Numbered from the stretch's first letter, positions 24,690-34,954 are shown. The stretch is DNA of 64,000 nt from an uncultured Lachnospiraceae bacterium (GCA_910585995.1 CAJUGG010000032.1:62001-126000), one strand, 5' to 3'. Notes: a model not told the origin generated them from the sequence alone. Numbers and translations are program-made.

Positions 24690-27038
24690 ATGATGAAGAA
24701 AAAGTTAAGACGAGTAACTGCGTGTTTACTGGTGGGAGCGCTTTTGCTTTTGTAGGGATGTTCTTCCGGAACAGAAGCAGATACCCATGAGGCGGATGCC
24801 AAGACAGGGATATCTGCAGAGCCAAATGCAGCAGGAGGCGAGAGTGGCTCTGAAAAGACTATGGGACGTTATGTGGAGGAAGAAGTCCCGCTTCCGGACG
24901 ATCTTACCTACAGCGATAACCCCCGCATGTATTTACAAAAACTCAGTACCGGGGAACTGGTCCTGTTAGATCAGACCGCTGGTATGTATCTGTCTTCGGA
25001 CAATGGAGAGAGCTGGAGTCCCAAAGAGGCTCCATGGCTTCAGAAATTAAGAGACGCTTATATCATGGATCTGGCTATCGCTTCTGACGGGTCAGTGGCA
25101 ACCACTTATGCAATGCCTTCCGAAGAGACAGAAGAATCAGAAGAGGACGGATTTCATCCCGTCAGCCTGTATATATCAGCAGATGGACAAGAGACCCCGC
25201 TGGAATCTCCGGACAGTGAAAAATTTATCCATCGTTTTTCATTTGGAAAAGACAACCGTCTCTATGCCTGCGCTTTAGGCGGCAAGGTGTATGAGATGAA
25301 CCTGGAAAACGGGACGAGTAAACAGATATTTGAGACTGAAGGATTGTCCGATTTTATCTGTTTTACCGATCAGTTTATGATTGATCTGACTTCTGCAGGA
25401 GTCTTATTCTATGATATGGAAAATGGGATGCTGGTAAATGAAGACCAGGTTCTTGAGGATTTTATCGAGGAACATGTAGGGAATGAGATTGGAAGCTATT
25501 CCGATGCCTATTGTGTGGTGATGGCAGAAGGAGAAGAATCCAATGTGATCTATTTTGCCTGTGCAGATGGTCTGTACCGACATGTCATCGGCGGCACCAC
25601 TGTGGAGCAAATTATGGAAGGAACATTAAGCTCTATGGGTGATCCCATGATGATGCTGGCAGGCATGGCCGTATTGCCGGACAATGAATTTGTAGTGCTC
25701 TATACCAATGGAAAACTGTATCGCTATGTCTACAACCCGGATATCCCAACCGTACCAGAAGAGCAAGTAAGTATCTACAGCTTAAGGGAAAATTATGCCG
25801 TTCGTCAGGCGGTCAGCCTGTTTCAAAAGCAGCACCCGGAAGTCTATGTCCGGTATGAGATCGGTCTGAATGATGGAAGCGGCATGACTTCAGAAGATGC
25901 TATTAAAAATCTAAATACCCGGATGATGTCCGGCTCTGGCCCTGATCTTTTGGTATTAGACGGACTGCCCAGGATCTCTTATCAGGAAAAGGGTGTCTTG
26001 ACAGATCTTAGTGAGCTTTCTTCAGGTATGACAGGAGAGGACAGCTTATTCCCCAATCTGGTAGAAGCATGCAAAGAGGATGGAAAACTCTGGTATCTGC
26101 CTCTTCGCTTCCGCCTGCCTCTGATCATCGGAGATCCTGACACGATTCAGAAAGTAACAGATCTGGCTTCGCTTGCAGATACCGTGGAAGAATTAAGGGC
26201 AGCGAACCCCGATGGTCTTCTGACAGGGCTAGTGGCAGAGGAAGAAGTCCTGCGTGCTCTGGCCATCAACTGTTCCAAAGCATGGCTAGAGGAAAAGAGC
26301 GGCGCGATAGATGAACAAGCACTGACAGAATTTTTAACCCAGGCAAAACGAATCTATCAGGCAGAAACCGCCGGGATGGAAGAAAGCGAGTTGGAGGAAT
26401 ATCGGAATCATTATGTAAACCGCATGAACTGGAGCGGGGCTATGGATTATTTTGGTTCTGCATCCTCTTCTGCGATCTCCATAGCCATGGGACAGCAAAA
26501 GCTGGGCCTTGGAAGCGTCTATATGATGAACAGCGATTTTAATATGATCACCACCTTGGCGGGACAGGAGGAAAATTTTGACTATAAAGTCTGGCCGGGG
26601 CAGATCACAGACGGCTTTCTTCCAAAAGCAATGATTGGGATCTCATCGGCATCCCAAAACAACGAACTGGCATTGTCATTTTTCCATTATCTGTATGGAA
26701 GAGAAGTACAAGATATCGAGATGAGTACAGGATTCCCTGTCAATCAGGCTTCTTTTGAAACATTAAAGGATAATCCACGCTCAGATGATGAGGGGATCAG
26801 TATCGGAACCAGCGGGCCGGATGGCACGAGTTTTTCACTGGATATCAAATGGTGCACACCCGAAGATTTTGAGAAGATCAAACAGATGGCAGAGACCGCA
26901 TCACATGTATGTACAGGAGATGCCACCATCGAAGAAGTCGTATATGAGATCGGACAAAAGGCACTGGATGGAGGTACAAGTGTAGAAGATACGGTAAAAG
27001 AGATTGTGAAAAAAGTAGCGATCTATTTAGCAGAATAG
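24690..27038 (+). pseudogene. Propeller-SBP lipoprotein gene with a TAG stop inside the lipobox
   Basis: The gene starts at ATG 24690 behind CAGGAGAGGATGAG and encodes MMKKKLRRVTACLLVGALLLL, then TAG (24753-24755), then GCSSG. The stop replaces the residue before the invariant Gly-Cys of a lipoprotein signal; one base change would restore a Ser, Leu or Trp codon. Downstream the frame is open for 760 codons. It encodes an N-terminal repeat region of propeller type (YLSSDNGESWSP, then about 300 residues) and a family-1 solute-binding domain from about SIYSLRENYAVRQAVSLFQKQ. Without suppression no exported protein could be made; internal starts near 24861 would give a leaderless product. No permease genes accompany it. 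Could also be a sequencing error. Confidence 0.85.
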
Positions 27039-27141
27039 AAAGGTGGCTGATCAAGTTTCTCATACGCAGGTGAGATATTGCATATAGATTTTTTAAGCAA
27101 GTGGGTGTATGATAAGTAGATAGAAGGAAGTGAAAGAAGTC

Positions 27142-27912
27142 ATGAACAGTATCTTAATGATTGGCGTCTTTATCGGTGTCGAGATCGTGATGAACCGGTT
27201 AGTCAGCCTAATCTTCCGTTTTATGAAAAAAAAGCATAATTCCGTTCACCTGCGTTTTACGAGAAGCATCGTCAATGTCCTGATCAGCGTCATCTTGTGC
27301 TACAGCCTTTTGCAGCAGTTTGAGATCACCAGAGATATCAGTAAGGTACTGCTGCAAAGCGGTTCTCTGATGATCGCCATTGCCACGTTTGCCGCGCAGC
27401 AGGCCCTGGGCAATGTGATCAGCGGCATGTCCCTGTCCATATCCAAGCCCTACAATGAAGATGACAAGATCCGGGTCGTCCAGGGCGGCAGCGTGATCGC
27501 CGAAGGGATTGTGAAAGATATCACAATCAGACACACCATCATCCGTCAGTACAACGGAGAATGTTGTATTGTCCCTAACTCCGTGATGGACTCAGCGGTC
27601 ATTACCAATACCAATTTTATTGAAAATGTCGGGAATTTTATAGAGATTGAGATTGGCTATGATGCCGACATCGAAAAAGCCATGCAGATAATGCAGGATA
27701 TCTGTGTCCATCATGAACTCACACTCAATACCGAAGTAAACAAAGTATTTATCAAGACCTACACAGCCAATGGCATCATCTTAAAGACCACCGTCTGGAC
27801 CCGCAATCTCGACGACAGCTTCCAGGCCTGCAGCGATATCCGCGTATCCCTGGTAGAACAATTCCGAAAAGAAGGCATTACGATTCCGTATCAGACGGTG
27901 ACGATTAGCTGA
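27142..27912 (+). CDS. mscS: Small-conductance mechanosensitive channel (MscS family)
   Basis: 256 residues. Hydrophobic helices lie near 2-20 and 37-58. A pore-lining third helix follows (LLQSGSLMIAIATFAAQQALGNVISGMSLSISKPYNEDD), which is the MscS signature region. The beta domain (IRVVQGGSVIAEGIVKDITIRHTIIRQYNGE) and C-terminal alpha/beta domain come next. ATG 27142 is favoured because GGAAG lies about 11 bases upstream; GTG at 27130 is in frame but too close to the site. Releases solutes on hypo-osmotic shock. The upstream neighbour is the broken lipoprotein gene. Confidence 0.88.
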   Translation: MNSILMIGVFIGVEIVMNRLVSLIFRFMKKKHNSVHLRFTRSIVNVLISVILCYSLLQQFEITRDISKVLLQSGSLMIAIATFAAQQALGNVISGMSLSISKPYNEDDKIRVVQGGSVIAEGIVKDITIRHTIIRQYNGECCIVPNSVMDSAVITNTNFIENVGNFIEIEIGYDADIEKAMQIMQDICVHHELTLNTEVNKVFIKTYTANGIILKTTVWTRNLDDSFQACSDIRVSLVEQFRKEGITIPYQTVTIS

Positions 27913-27915
27913 AAA

Positions 27916-27965
27916 ACAGGTTTGGGCCAGCTGACATCTCTTGTGCGTCAGCTGACCAGTCCTGT
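27916..27965. terminator. Hairpin between convergent mscS and HEPN genes
   Basis: CAGCTGAC (27928-27935) pairs with GTCAGCTG (27947-27954), flanked by ACAGG/CCTGT. No convincing U tract on the plus strand, so termination is plausible but unproven. Confidence 0.45.
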
Positions 27966-27987
27966 CCAAAACTTCAATTCCAGCTGA

Positions 27988-28392
27988 TTATAACGGCTCA
28001 TTTATCATACTTACATACTCTTCAACCTTCTGCACAAAACATCTTGCATTTTTAAGCTGCTCCTTCGCCTCTGCATGGCTTGCAATATAAAAATCATCAT
28101 AGTCCGACTTTTCCCTGCAAAGCGAACTGTCTTTGATAATCAACGACAGGCTCCTGTCCAAAATCTCCGTTTTCAAATATTCCTTCGTAAAAAAGGCTAT
28201 CACCCCAGAATGTTTCGATGAATCAAATCCTTTTAGCGTGTTAGCTGAACGCATAGCATGAAAAACCGCATAATAGGATCTGTTCAATGAAGTTTTGTAC
28301 TCTCCGATCTTCAGATTATTCTCCGATGCCAACAGCATTTCCTTTGCCCTCTCCAAACGGTATCCTGCCAGCTCTTTTAAACTGCCCTCCAT
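27988..28392 (-). CDS. HEPN-domain toxin of a MNT/HEPN module
   Basis: 134 residues, all-helical, with the HEPN ribonuclease motif R-x6-H at Arg38-His45 (RSYYAVFH). ATG 28392 follows GGAAGGAGGGGATTGTCTT, and the gene overlaps the upstream nucleotidyltransferase gene by 16 bp. In type VII toxin-antitoxin systems the MNT partner adds nucleotides to a tyrosine near the HEPN active site. Here tyrosines occur within the motif itself (Tyr40, Tyr41). Could alternatively be a non-toxic HEPN housekeeping partner. Confidence 0.85.
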   Translation of the reverse strand: MEGSLKELAGYRLERAKEMLLASENNLKIGEYKTSLNRSYYAVFHAMRSANTLKGFDSSKHSGVIAFFTKEYLKTEILDRSLSLIIKDSSLCREKSDYDDFYIASHAEAKEQLKNARCFVQKVEEYVSMINEPL

Positions 28393-28706
28393 AAGACAAT
28401 CCCCTCCTTCCGAATATTCTGATAAAACGGAAGAACGCTTTCCCATTTCTTCATATTATCTTCCTGAATATCCACAATGGAAAAGACTTTCTCATAGCGC
28501 ATGTCCAGATCTGCCGCCCAACGGATAAAACGCTTTTTTGTCTGATTGTCCATTTCATTTTTTATGATAATGGCGATATCAATATCGCTTTCATATGTCG
28601 CTTCATTCCTCGCCATCGATCCGTATAAAATAATCATGGATATGTTATTTTGGAAAATGCTCGTCAAACCTTCTACCAATTCTTTCCTCATCTTATCCAT
28701 TAACAT
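28377..28706 (-). CDS. Minimal nucleotidyltransferase (MNT) antitoxin
   Basis: 109 residues with the polymerase-beta-type motif GS-x10-D-x-D (Gly29-Ser30, Asp41, Asp43 in YGSMARNEATYESDIDIAI). ATG 28706 follows GGAGGTGTAAATA. Translationally coupled to the HEPN gene downstream. By family knowledge, MNT enzymes of this size neutralise the HEPN RNase by AMPylation. Confidence 0.87.
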   Translation of the reverse strand: MLMDKMRKELVEGLTSIFQNNISMIILYGSMARNEATYESDIDIAIIIKNEMDNQTKKRFIRWAADLDMRYEKVFSIVDIQEDNMKKWESVLPFYQNIRKEGIVLWRAV

Positions 28707-28822
28707 TATTTACACCTCCAGAAAAGTCCCATACTTCACAGACATTTTATAGTTTGATTATACCCTGAAGCTTTTCATTTCACAATCAAATATTTTAAAC
28801 CGTCAATTGGATAGAATCCTTG

Positions 28823-30670
28823 CTACCCTTGCATCTGCCCCATATAATAGAATCCATAAGCCGGGAGATGTAAATCCTGCAGCGTGTATTTCTCCCCCGT
28901 CATCATATCCATAAATTCACCACGATCATAGGGCAAGGTAATCGTCTTTTCCCATTCTGTAAAATTAAATATTCCAATGATCTTCTGCCCACTTGCATAG
29001 CGCCCGATTGTTAACACTCCATCATCACCTGTGTCCAAAGTCCATACATCTGCTTTGGTCGTAAAGGCAGGATTGGCAGTCCGCAATGCGCTTAAAGCAT
29101 TCAGACCGCAGAAGACCATCCCCTCTGGTGTGTCCAGATCGCGAATGTGCTCTGCCAGATCCCAGCGAAGCTTTCCGCGATGGAGATAGCGGCTGTCAGC
29201 TGCTTTTTTAGGATCTTCTTTATAACTGTAATCATTGACTTGTGCCAGCTCGTCACCACTATATAACAATGGTATGCCCGTCTGCAAAAACATCATCGCA
29301 TGAAGAGTCAGATCAAAACGAATTGCCCGTTCCATTGCAGCAGAGTCCTGTTCAAATCCCGCTTTTTCAATGCCGCACAAACTAGCGGTCGTGCCACAAA
29401 ACCTTGCATCCCCGCTGGTAGGGTCATCATTATACAGCTCACCGCGGCTGTTGCTGTCCCCGGTAAGGCCAAGGAAATAGTCATTCAGATATTTTTTATG
29501 TGAAATTTCTGACATTCCCCATGTCTTTAGAGTCTCATAATCCAATCCCCAGCCAATATCGTCATGACAACGAAGGTAATTGAGAAATACATACTCTTTT
29601 GGCAGTCTGTTCACGATATCTAACTGTCTGCGCAGAAGCCGGGTATCCCTTGTAGCGACCGTATGCCAGGTGGTACACATGGTAGTCACATTATACAAAA
29701 GATGACATTCCGGTTTTTCTATTGTGCCAAAATACGGCACCACCTTCATCGGCTCCATAACCACCTCGCCTAACAGGATCACCGACGGGCATACAATCTC
29801 GCCGATCATACGCATCATCCGCACAATCGTATGTACCTGGGGCAGATTGCGGCAGTCTGTACCGAGTTCTTTCCAGATATATGGCACCGCATCAATACGG
29901 ATCATATCCATTCCCTTGTTCGCCAGATAAAGATAATTATACATCATCTCATTAAACACACGGGGATTTTGATAGTTCAGGTCCCACTGATATGGATAAA
30001 AAGTAGTCATAACATGATGCCCGCAATCCGGCAGCCAAGTAAAATTGCCAGGAGCCGTGGTCGGAAAGACCTGAGGGACTGTCTTTTCATATTCTTCCGG
30101 GATCGATGAGTCTGCATAAAAGAAATAGCGGCTCATGTACTCCCCCTCACCCATCCGGGCTTTTTTCGCCCATACATGATCCTGACTGGTGTGATTCATG
30201 ACAAAATCCATGCACAGATTAATCCCCTTTTGGTGACAGGCATCGGATAGTCTTTCCAAGTCTTCCATAGTCCCCAGATCTGCACGCACTTTACGAAAAT
30301 CTGCAACTGCATAGCCGCCGTCGCTGCGTTCTAAAACAGTATCCAAAAATGGCATCAGATGTAAAAGGTTTACTCCCGTCTGCAAAATATATGGAAGCTT
30401 ATCTTGTACTCCTTTCAGATCTCCTGCAAAATTATCTATGTAGAGCATCATCCCGATCAAATCATTGGACTTATACCATTCAGGATCAGCCTCCCGCATC
30501 AAATCCCGTTCTTTTAAGCTCACAGAACGTTCCTTCGCAAAATCGTGCAATTTCTCTATCAGCTCTGCAAACATGCTCTCATTATCATATAACTCCATAT
30601 ACAGCCAGCGCAGCTCCTCGATATGCCGCGCCAGCCGAGTCTGAAATTGCAATTCCTCTTGTTTATTCAT
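28823..30670 (-). CDS. GH13 amylosucrase-like alpha-glucan enzyme
   Basis: 615 residues, cytoplasmic. The barrel shows the four GH13 regions: DFVMNHTS, MIRIDAVPYIWKELG with the nucleophile Asp, ILLGEVVMEP with the acid/base Glu, and YLRCHDDIGWG with the transition-state Asp. The long helical N terminus (about 1-90) and the NYLRCHDDIGWGLDYE context resemble subfamily 4 (amylosucrase, which builds alpha-1,4-glucan from sucrose) rather than simple amylases. It follows the HAD gene remnant by 5 bp, so the two were probably one operon. The activity could also be sucrose hydrolysis. Confidence 0.82.
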   Translation of the reverse strand: MNKQEELQFQTRLARHIEELRWLYMELYDNESMFAELIEKLHDFAKERSVSLKERDLMREADPEWYKSNDLIGMMLYIDNFAGDLKGVQDKLPYILQTGVNLLHLMPFLDTVLERSDGGYAVADFRKVRADLGTMEDLERLSDACHQKGINLCMDFVMNHTSQDHVWAKKARMGEGEYMSRYFFYADSSIPEEYEKTVPQVFPTTAPGNFTWLPDCGHHVMTTFYPYQWDLNYQNPRVFNEMMYNYLYLANKGMDMIRIDAVPYIWKELGTDCRNLPQVHTIVRMMRMIGEIVCPSVILLGEVVMEPMKVVPYFGTIEKPECHLLYNVTTMCTTWHTVATRDTRLLRRQLDIVNRLPKEYVFLNYLRCHDDIGWGLDYETLKTWGMSEISHKKYLNDYFLGLTGDSNSRGELYNDDPTSGDARFCGTTASLCGIEKAGFEQDSAAMERAIRFDLTLHAMMFLQTGIPLLYSGDELAQVNDYSYKEDPKKAADSRYLHRGKLRWDLAEHIRDLDTPEGMVFCGLNALSALRTANPAFTTKADVWTLDTGDDGVLTIGRYASGQKIIGIFNFTEWEKTITLPYDRGEFMDMMTGEKYTLQDLHLPAYGFYYMGQMQG

Positions 30671-30675
30671 ATTTG

Positions 30676-31376
30676 TTATTTTTCCTCCTGTCCCAATAAT
30701 CCCAGCATTTGAAACCCTTGATATAGTCCATCTTTTTCTACTGGCGGACAGACCATATCTGCAATCTCTTTTAGTCCTGGACTTCCGTTTTCCATACAGA
30801 CACTGACTGCGGTGACCTGAAGCATCTCCAGATCATTCATACTGTCGCCAAAAGCAATGGTATCCGCTTGCGGAACATTCAGATACTGGCAGAGCCGCTC
30901 GACAGCCAAGCCTTTATGAAACGCTTTATTGATTAATTCTCCATTGGTGATCCCACAGGCATCCGTATCCTGAATACAGAACTTAAAGTCATCCTGAAGT
31001 TCCTGCATCGGTTCCTTTAGTCGTTCTTCTCCCCGGCTCATAAACACCAGTCCATAGATTGGTTCCCCGTCATACTCCGCCATAGGCCGGATATTCAGTT
31101 CACTCTCAATCTGCACCCTCCAGCGCAGCAATTCACTGTTGGCTTTGGAATCCGTATTCTCAGCAAGAAATTCTTTAAAACCTTCATCTGTATAACTGTT
31201 ATGTCTGCTCCCAATGGTACGATAGATGCCGTTTCTTTTAAAAACATCCAGCACCTTTTCCTGTTGAACCGCAGTCATAGGACAATCATAAACTATTTTT
31301 TCCCCAAATTCAATACAGCCGCCGGCACTGCTGATCACGCCGTCAAAGCCATACAGCAAAAGAGGCGACAACATCC
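30676..31376 (-). pseudogene. Cof-type HAD phosphatase, N terminus missing
   Basis: The frame contains the C2 cap and later HAD motifs of Cof/YidA-like sugar phosphatases (LYGFDGVISSAGG, AFGDSMNDLEML with the metal-binding Asp pair). It lacks the N-terminal DxDGT nucleophile motif and the second Ser/Thr motif (about 45 residues). Upstream of about 31376 the reading frame is only the antisense of a PTS gene. The essential Asp nucleophile is therefore gone and the product should be inactive. The 3' end runs into the GH13 gene with a 5-bp gap. Confidence 0.82.
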
Positions 31377-31380
31377 CAGC

Positions 31381-32382
31381 GGTCTGGTTGTGGGCTTTTT
31401 CTGGTCTATTATTACCCTTACCGGCGTACATCACATCTTCAATATGCTTGAGATCAGTCTCTTGGCCAGCACTGGATTCAACCCATTTAACGCAATTCTG
31501 TGTATGTGCGGATTTTCCTCAGCTGGTGTATGTCTGGCAATCTCTCTCAAAGCGAAAAAGAAAGAAATTCGTGCAATCGGTCCTAGTGCTACAGCGTCTG
31601 CTCTGCTGGGTATCGGAGAACCTGCTCTTTTCGGTGTTATCCTGCGCTATGGCTTAAAGCCTTTCCTGTTAAGCTGTTCGATCAATGGTATTGCAGGTAT
31701 GATCGCTATGCTCCTGGGCATGAAAGGAACCGGAAACGGCATCACTACGATTCCTGGTATGCTCCTGTATATCTATTCTCCGAGCCAGATTGCGATGTAT
31801 GTCGTCCTTGCCATCGCGGTATTTGCTACTGCGTTTTCCCTGACCTGGCTCTTTGCTGTTCCGCCAGAAGTTATGGAAGCGGATGCTCCTAAGAATAACA
31901 AAAAAACTCCTGAGCCAGCTTCTGCACCATTTCCTGAGGTATTGGGAGCTGTCGCAAACGGAACATATGTTCCTATGGCTGAGATCCCTGATCCGACTTT
32001 CTCTCAAGGTGTCTTAGGTACCTGTTGTGGTGTGTTACCGGCAGAAGGTAAAGTATATGCCCCGATGGACGGCAGGATCTGCCAGCTTGCGGATACGTTA
32101 CATGCACTTGGTATTGAGGCAGACGGCATCGAACTGCTCATCCATGTGGGAGTCGATACGGTCGAGATGAACGGAGACGGATTTAAAAGTTATGTCAAAG
32201 AAGGACAGATGGTGAAAAAAGGTGATCTGCTCCTGACGATGGATCTGGAAAAAATCCAAAAAGCAGGGCATCCTTCCACAATTATTGTTGCTGTAACCAA
32301 CTCAGATGAATTGGCTTCGGTAGAAGCAACCGCATCCGGGACTGTTAAGCCAGGTGATACGCTGCTGACCCTGAAAGCATAA
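31381..32382 (+). pseudogene. PTS enzyme II remnant: end of EIIC plus EIIA
   Basis: Homology begins abruptly at 31381 (GLVVGFFWSI, then TGVHHIFN) with the last third of an EIIC domain (ALLGIGEPALFGVILRYGLKPF). A proline-rich linker and a complete glucose-type EIIA domain follow, with the phospho-histidine context LLIHVGVDTVEMNGDG. All of EIIB and most of EIIC are absent, and upstream sequence belongs to the opposed HAD remnant. A free EIIA might still be made from an internal start, but permease function is lost. The LacI gene follows after 82 bp. Confidence 0.85.
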
Positions 32383-32405
32383 AGCCTTTCTCCTTTTTCT
32401 TTTCC

Positions 32406-32434
32406 TTGACTATGGTGAAAAAATCCGATAGAAT
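32406..32434 (+). promoter_or_regulatory. Promoter of the second LacI regulator
   Basis: -35 TTGACT (32406-32411), exact 17-bp spacer, -10 TAGAAT (32429-32434), 30 bp before the ATG. Confidence 0.75.
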
Positions 32435-32464
32435 AGCCATAGATTTTGGAAAGGTGGAATCATA

Positions 32465-33463
32465 ATGGTTAGTATGCAGGATATTGCGGATAAAGCTGGA
32501 GTTTCTCGTGTCACTGTGTCCCGTGTACTCTCCAATCATCCGTCTGTCAAGGCAGAGACCCGAAAAAAGGTTCTTTATTGGGTGAAAGAACTGGAGTACG
32601 AACCCAATATCATCGCGCAAAGCCTGGCCGGAAGCAGCACAAATGTCATCGGTCTTCTGGTTCCCGAAATAGCCTATCCGTTCTTCAGTGAGATCATCGA
32701 GGCAGTGGAGAATCAGGCATTCTATGAGGGATATAATGTTATTATCTGCAATACGCGCCGCAGTCAGGAAAAGGAAAAAAATATCCTGACAGAGCTGAAA
32801 AAGCGCAAAGTAGACGGTATCATTGCAGTACCAGTCTCTGCAACGCAGACCGTTGCTTACCAGCGGCTCCAAATCCCTACGGTGATGATTACCAAACGAA
32901 CAGAGGGTTTTAGTAGCGTATATATCTCACATTATGCCAGCGGACAACAGATGGCACGTCATTTTCTGAATATTGGTTTTCAGAAAATCGGATATATAGG
33001 TCCCACACGAGATTCTACCTCATCCATTAAATATGCCGGCTTTCAGAGCTATCTTGCCGAACACCAGATCAGCCTGACCGATGTGATCGAGTGTCCCGCA
33101 CCGGCTAATATGAATGCCAGTCAGGTACATACCAAAGTCAGAGAATATGCTGCCACTACAGGCCTGCGCTGTGAAGCCTATCTTGCCAATGATGATATCA
33201 CTGCATGTGAAGCTATTGCAGCATTTCGCGAGTTGGGATTTTCTGTTCCGAAAGATATTGCCATCGCTGGTTTTGACAATTCTTTGCTTGCCAAAGAGAT
33301 CAGTCCAAAATTGACAGCGTTGGCCCAGCCATTAGAGGAGATTGGAAAAAAAGCAGTGGAAGTTCTGTTAGCACAGATCCATGATAACGTACCCCCACAG
33401 ATGTATGAATTGGAATCACGAGTGATCGTAAGAGAATCTACGATTCATTTTATACCTGCCTAA
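32465..33463 (+). CDS. LacI-family transcriptional regulator
   Basis: 332 residues with N-terminal helix-turn-helix MQDIADKAGVSRVTVSRVLSNHPSV, hinge PNIIAQSLAGSSTNVIGLL, and an effector domain ending IAGFDNSLLAKEISPKLTALAQPLEEIG. ATG 32465 follows GGAAAGGTGGAATCATA. It was presumably the regulator of the now truncated PTS gene immediately upstream and possibly of the GH13/HAD operon on the other strand. No second copy of its operator was identified. Confidence 0.88.
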   Translation: MVSMQDIADKAGVSRVTVSRVLSNHPSVKAETRKKVLYWVKELEYEPNIIAQSLAGSSTNVIGLLVPEIAYPFFSEIIEAVENQAFYEGYNVIICNTRRSQEKEKNILTELKKRKVDGIIAVPVSATQTVAYQRLQIPTVMITKRTEGFSSVYISHYASGQQMARHFLNIGFQKIGYIGPTRDSTSSIKYAGFQSYLAEHQISLTDVIECPAPANMNASQVHTKVREYAATTGLRCEAYLANDDITACEAIAAFRELGFSVPKDIAIAGFDNSLLAKEISPKLTALAQPLEEIGKKAVEVLLAQIHDNVPPQMYELESRVIVRESTIHFIPA

Positions 33464-33559
33464 AGCTGAAAAAAGGAATCCTTCTTACTTAAGAATTGAT
33501 TGTAACAGCAGATAGATGATATAATAAGTCCATATATCTACTAAGGAGGATCAAGAACT

Positions 33560-34954
33560 ATGAAAGAAGGTAACAACACAGGCAATTCATCACCTCCTGG
33601 GAAGTCGCGCAGCAGCTTCTCAGGAAAACTGGGGTATGTATTAGCAGTAGCAGGATCGGCTGTTGGACTTGGAAATATCTGGCGCTTTCCCTATCTGGCT
33701 GCAAAGTATGGAGGCGGTATTTTTCTTCTCGTCTATCTGATCTTAATGCTGACATTCGGCTATGCGCTGATTGTATCGGAGACTGCATTGGGACGTATGA
33801 CAAAGAGAAGCCCCGTGGGCGCTTTTGGGACGTTTGGAACAAGTGCTCCCTTCCGGTTTGGCGGATGGATCAATGCCGTGATCCCCATGCTGATCGTGCC
33901 TTATTACAGCGTGATCGGCGGATGGGTCACAAAATATCTGTACGAATATCTGCGCGGCAATACGGCAGGGTTAGCAGGAGATGATTATTTTTCCGGCTTT
34001 ATCGCCAATTCTTCGAGTGTCTTATGGTTTTTGTTGTTTAGTCTTATGGTAATCGCTGTTCTCTTTGCCGGGGTCAAGCAGGGAATCGAGCGTGTCTCTA
34101 AGATCATGATGCCGCTGCTTGTCCTGCTGGCAATCTTTGTTGCCATCTATTCCATGACCAGACCGGGAGCCTTTGAAGGTGTAATCTATTTTCTAGTTCC
34201 CAATCTGGAACATTTTTCCTGGATGACGGTAGTAGCAGCCATGGGGCAGATGTTCTATTCCCTCTCCATCGCCATGGGAATACTCTATACCTACGGTTCG
34301 TATCTGAAAAAGGAAGTGGATATCGAAAAATCCACCACACAAGTGGAGATCTTCGATACTTCCATCGCGATGCTCGCGGGACTGATGATCATCCCGGCGG
34401 TCTTTGCCTTTTCGGGTGGTAATCCCGACACCTTAAAGGCCGGACCTTCGCTGATGTTTATCACAATCCCCAAAGTATTTGCAAGCATGGACTTTGGTTC
34501 TGTGGCCGGACTTATGTTTTTTCTTCTGGTACTGCTTGCTGCACTGACCAGTGCGATCTCGCTGGCAGAATCCGGAGTCTCTACTTTTGAAGACCAGCTG
34601 CATCTGAACCGCCATAAGGCTACACTTTTGATGGGAGTTATTATTGTACTGTTTGGCTGTGCTTCGGCTCTTGGTTTTGGCATCTGGGATTTTATCTGTC
34701 CCCTTGGAATGTCGATCTTAGACTTTTTTGATTTTCTGACCAATTCCATTATGATGCCTCTGGCAGCTCTGGCGACCTGTCTTCTGATCACCCGCATCGT
34801 CGGGCTTGACCGGATCGCACAGGAGATGGAACAATCTTCTGCTTTTAAGCGCAAGAACATGTACAACCTGTTTATGAGATATCTGGCCCCTGTCTGTATC
34901 GTATTAATTTTGTTAAGCTCTGTTGCTAACGTAATGGGCTGGATCTCCATGTAA
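33560..34954 (+). CDS. Sodium:neurotransmitter symporter (SNF/NSS) family transporter
   Basis: 464 residues, eleven to twelve membrane helices. The N-terminal GYVLAVAGSAVGLGNIWRFPYLAAKYGGG is the highly conserved TM1 sodium/substrate site of the NSS family, and ITIPKVFASMDFGSVAGLMFFLLVLLAALTSAIS is the TM7-TM8 sodium-site region. It probably imports amino acids such as tryptophan, tyrosine or leucine. ATG 33560 follows AAGGAGGATCAAGAACT. Single-gene unit closed by the hairpin at 34984. Confidence 0.92.
   Translation: MKEGNNTGNSSPPGKSRSSFSGKLGYVLAVAGSAVGLGNIWRFPYLAAKYGGGIFLLVYLILMLTFGYALIVSETALGRMTKRSPVGAFGTFGTSAPFRFGGWINAVIPMLIVPYYSVIGGWVTKYLYEYLRGNTAGLAGDDYFSGFIANSSSVLWFLLFSLMVIAVLFAGVKQGIERVSKIMMPLLVLLAIFVAIYSMTRPGAFEGVIYFLVPNLEHFSWMTVVAAMGQMFYSLSIAMGILYTYGSYLKKEVDIEKSTTQVEIFDTSIAMLAGLMIIPAVFAFSGGNPDTLKAGPSLMFITIPKVFASMDFGSVAGLMFFLLVLLAALTSAISLAESGVSTFEDQLHLNRHKATLLMGVIIVLFGCASALGFGIWDFICPLGMSILDFFDFLTNSIMMPLAALATCLLITRIVGLDRIAQEMEQSSAFKRKNMYNLFMRYLAPVCIVLILLSSVANVMGWISM

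Noticed and set aside
24583..24825. Minus-strand frame overlapping the start of the lipoprotein gene
   Set aside because: Covers the repeat-promoter and signal-peptide region of the opposite gene; no ribosome site or protein-like composition.
24861..27038. Lipoprotein gene taken as starting at an internal ATG
   Set aside because: A leaderless start would ignore the intact signal sequence, lipobox Gly-Cys and ribosome site upstream; a nonsense mutation explains the data better.
31201..31380. First 60 codons of the longest frame through the PTS remnant
   Set aside because: They are antisense to the HAD coding sequence and have no EIIC similarity; homology begins at 31381.
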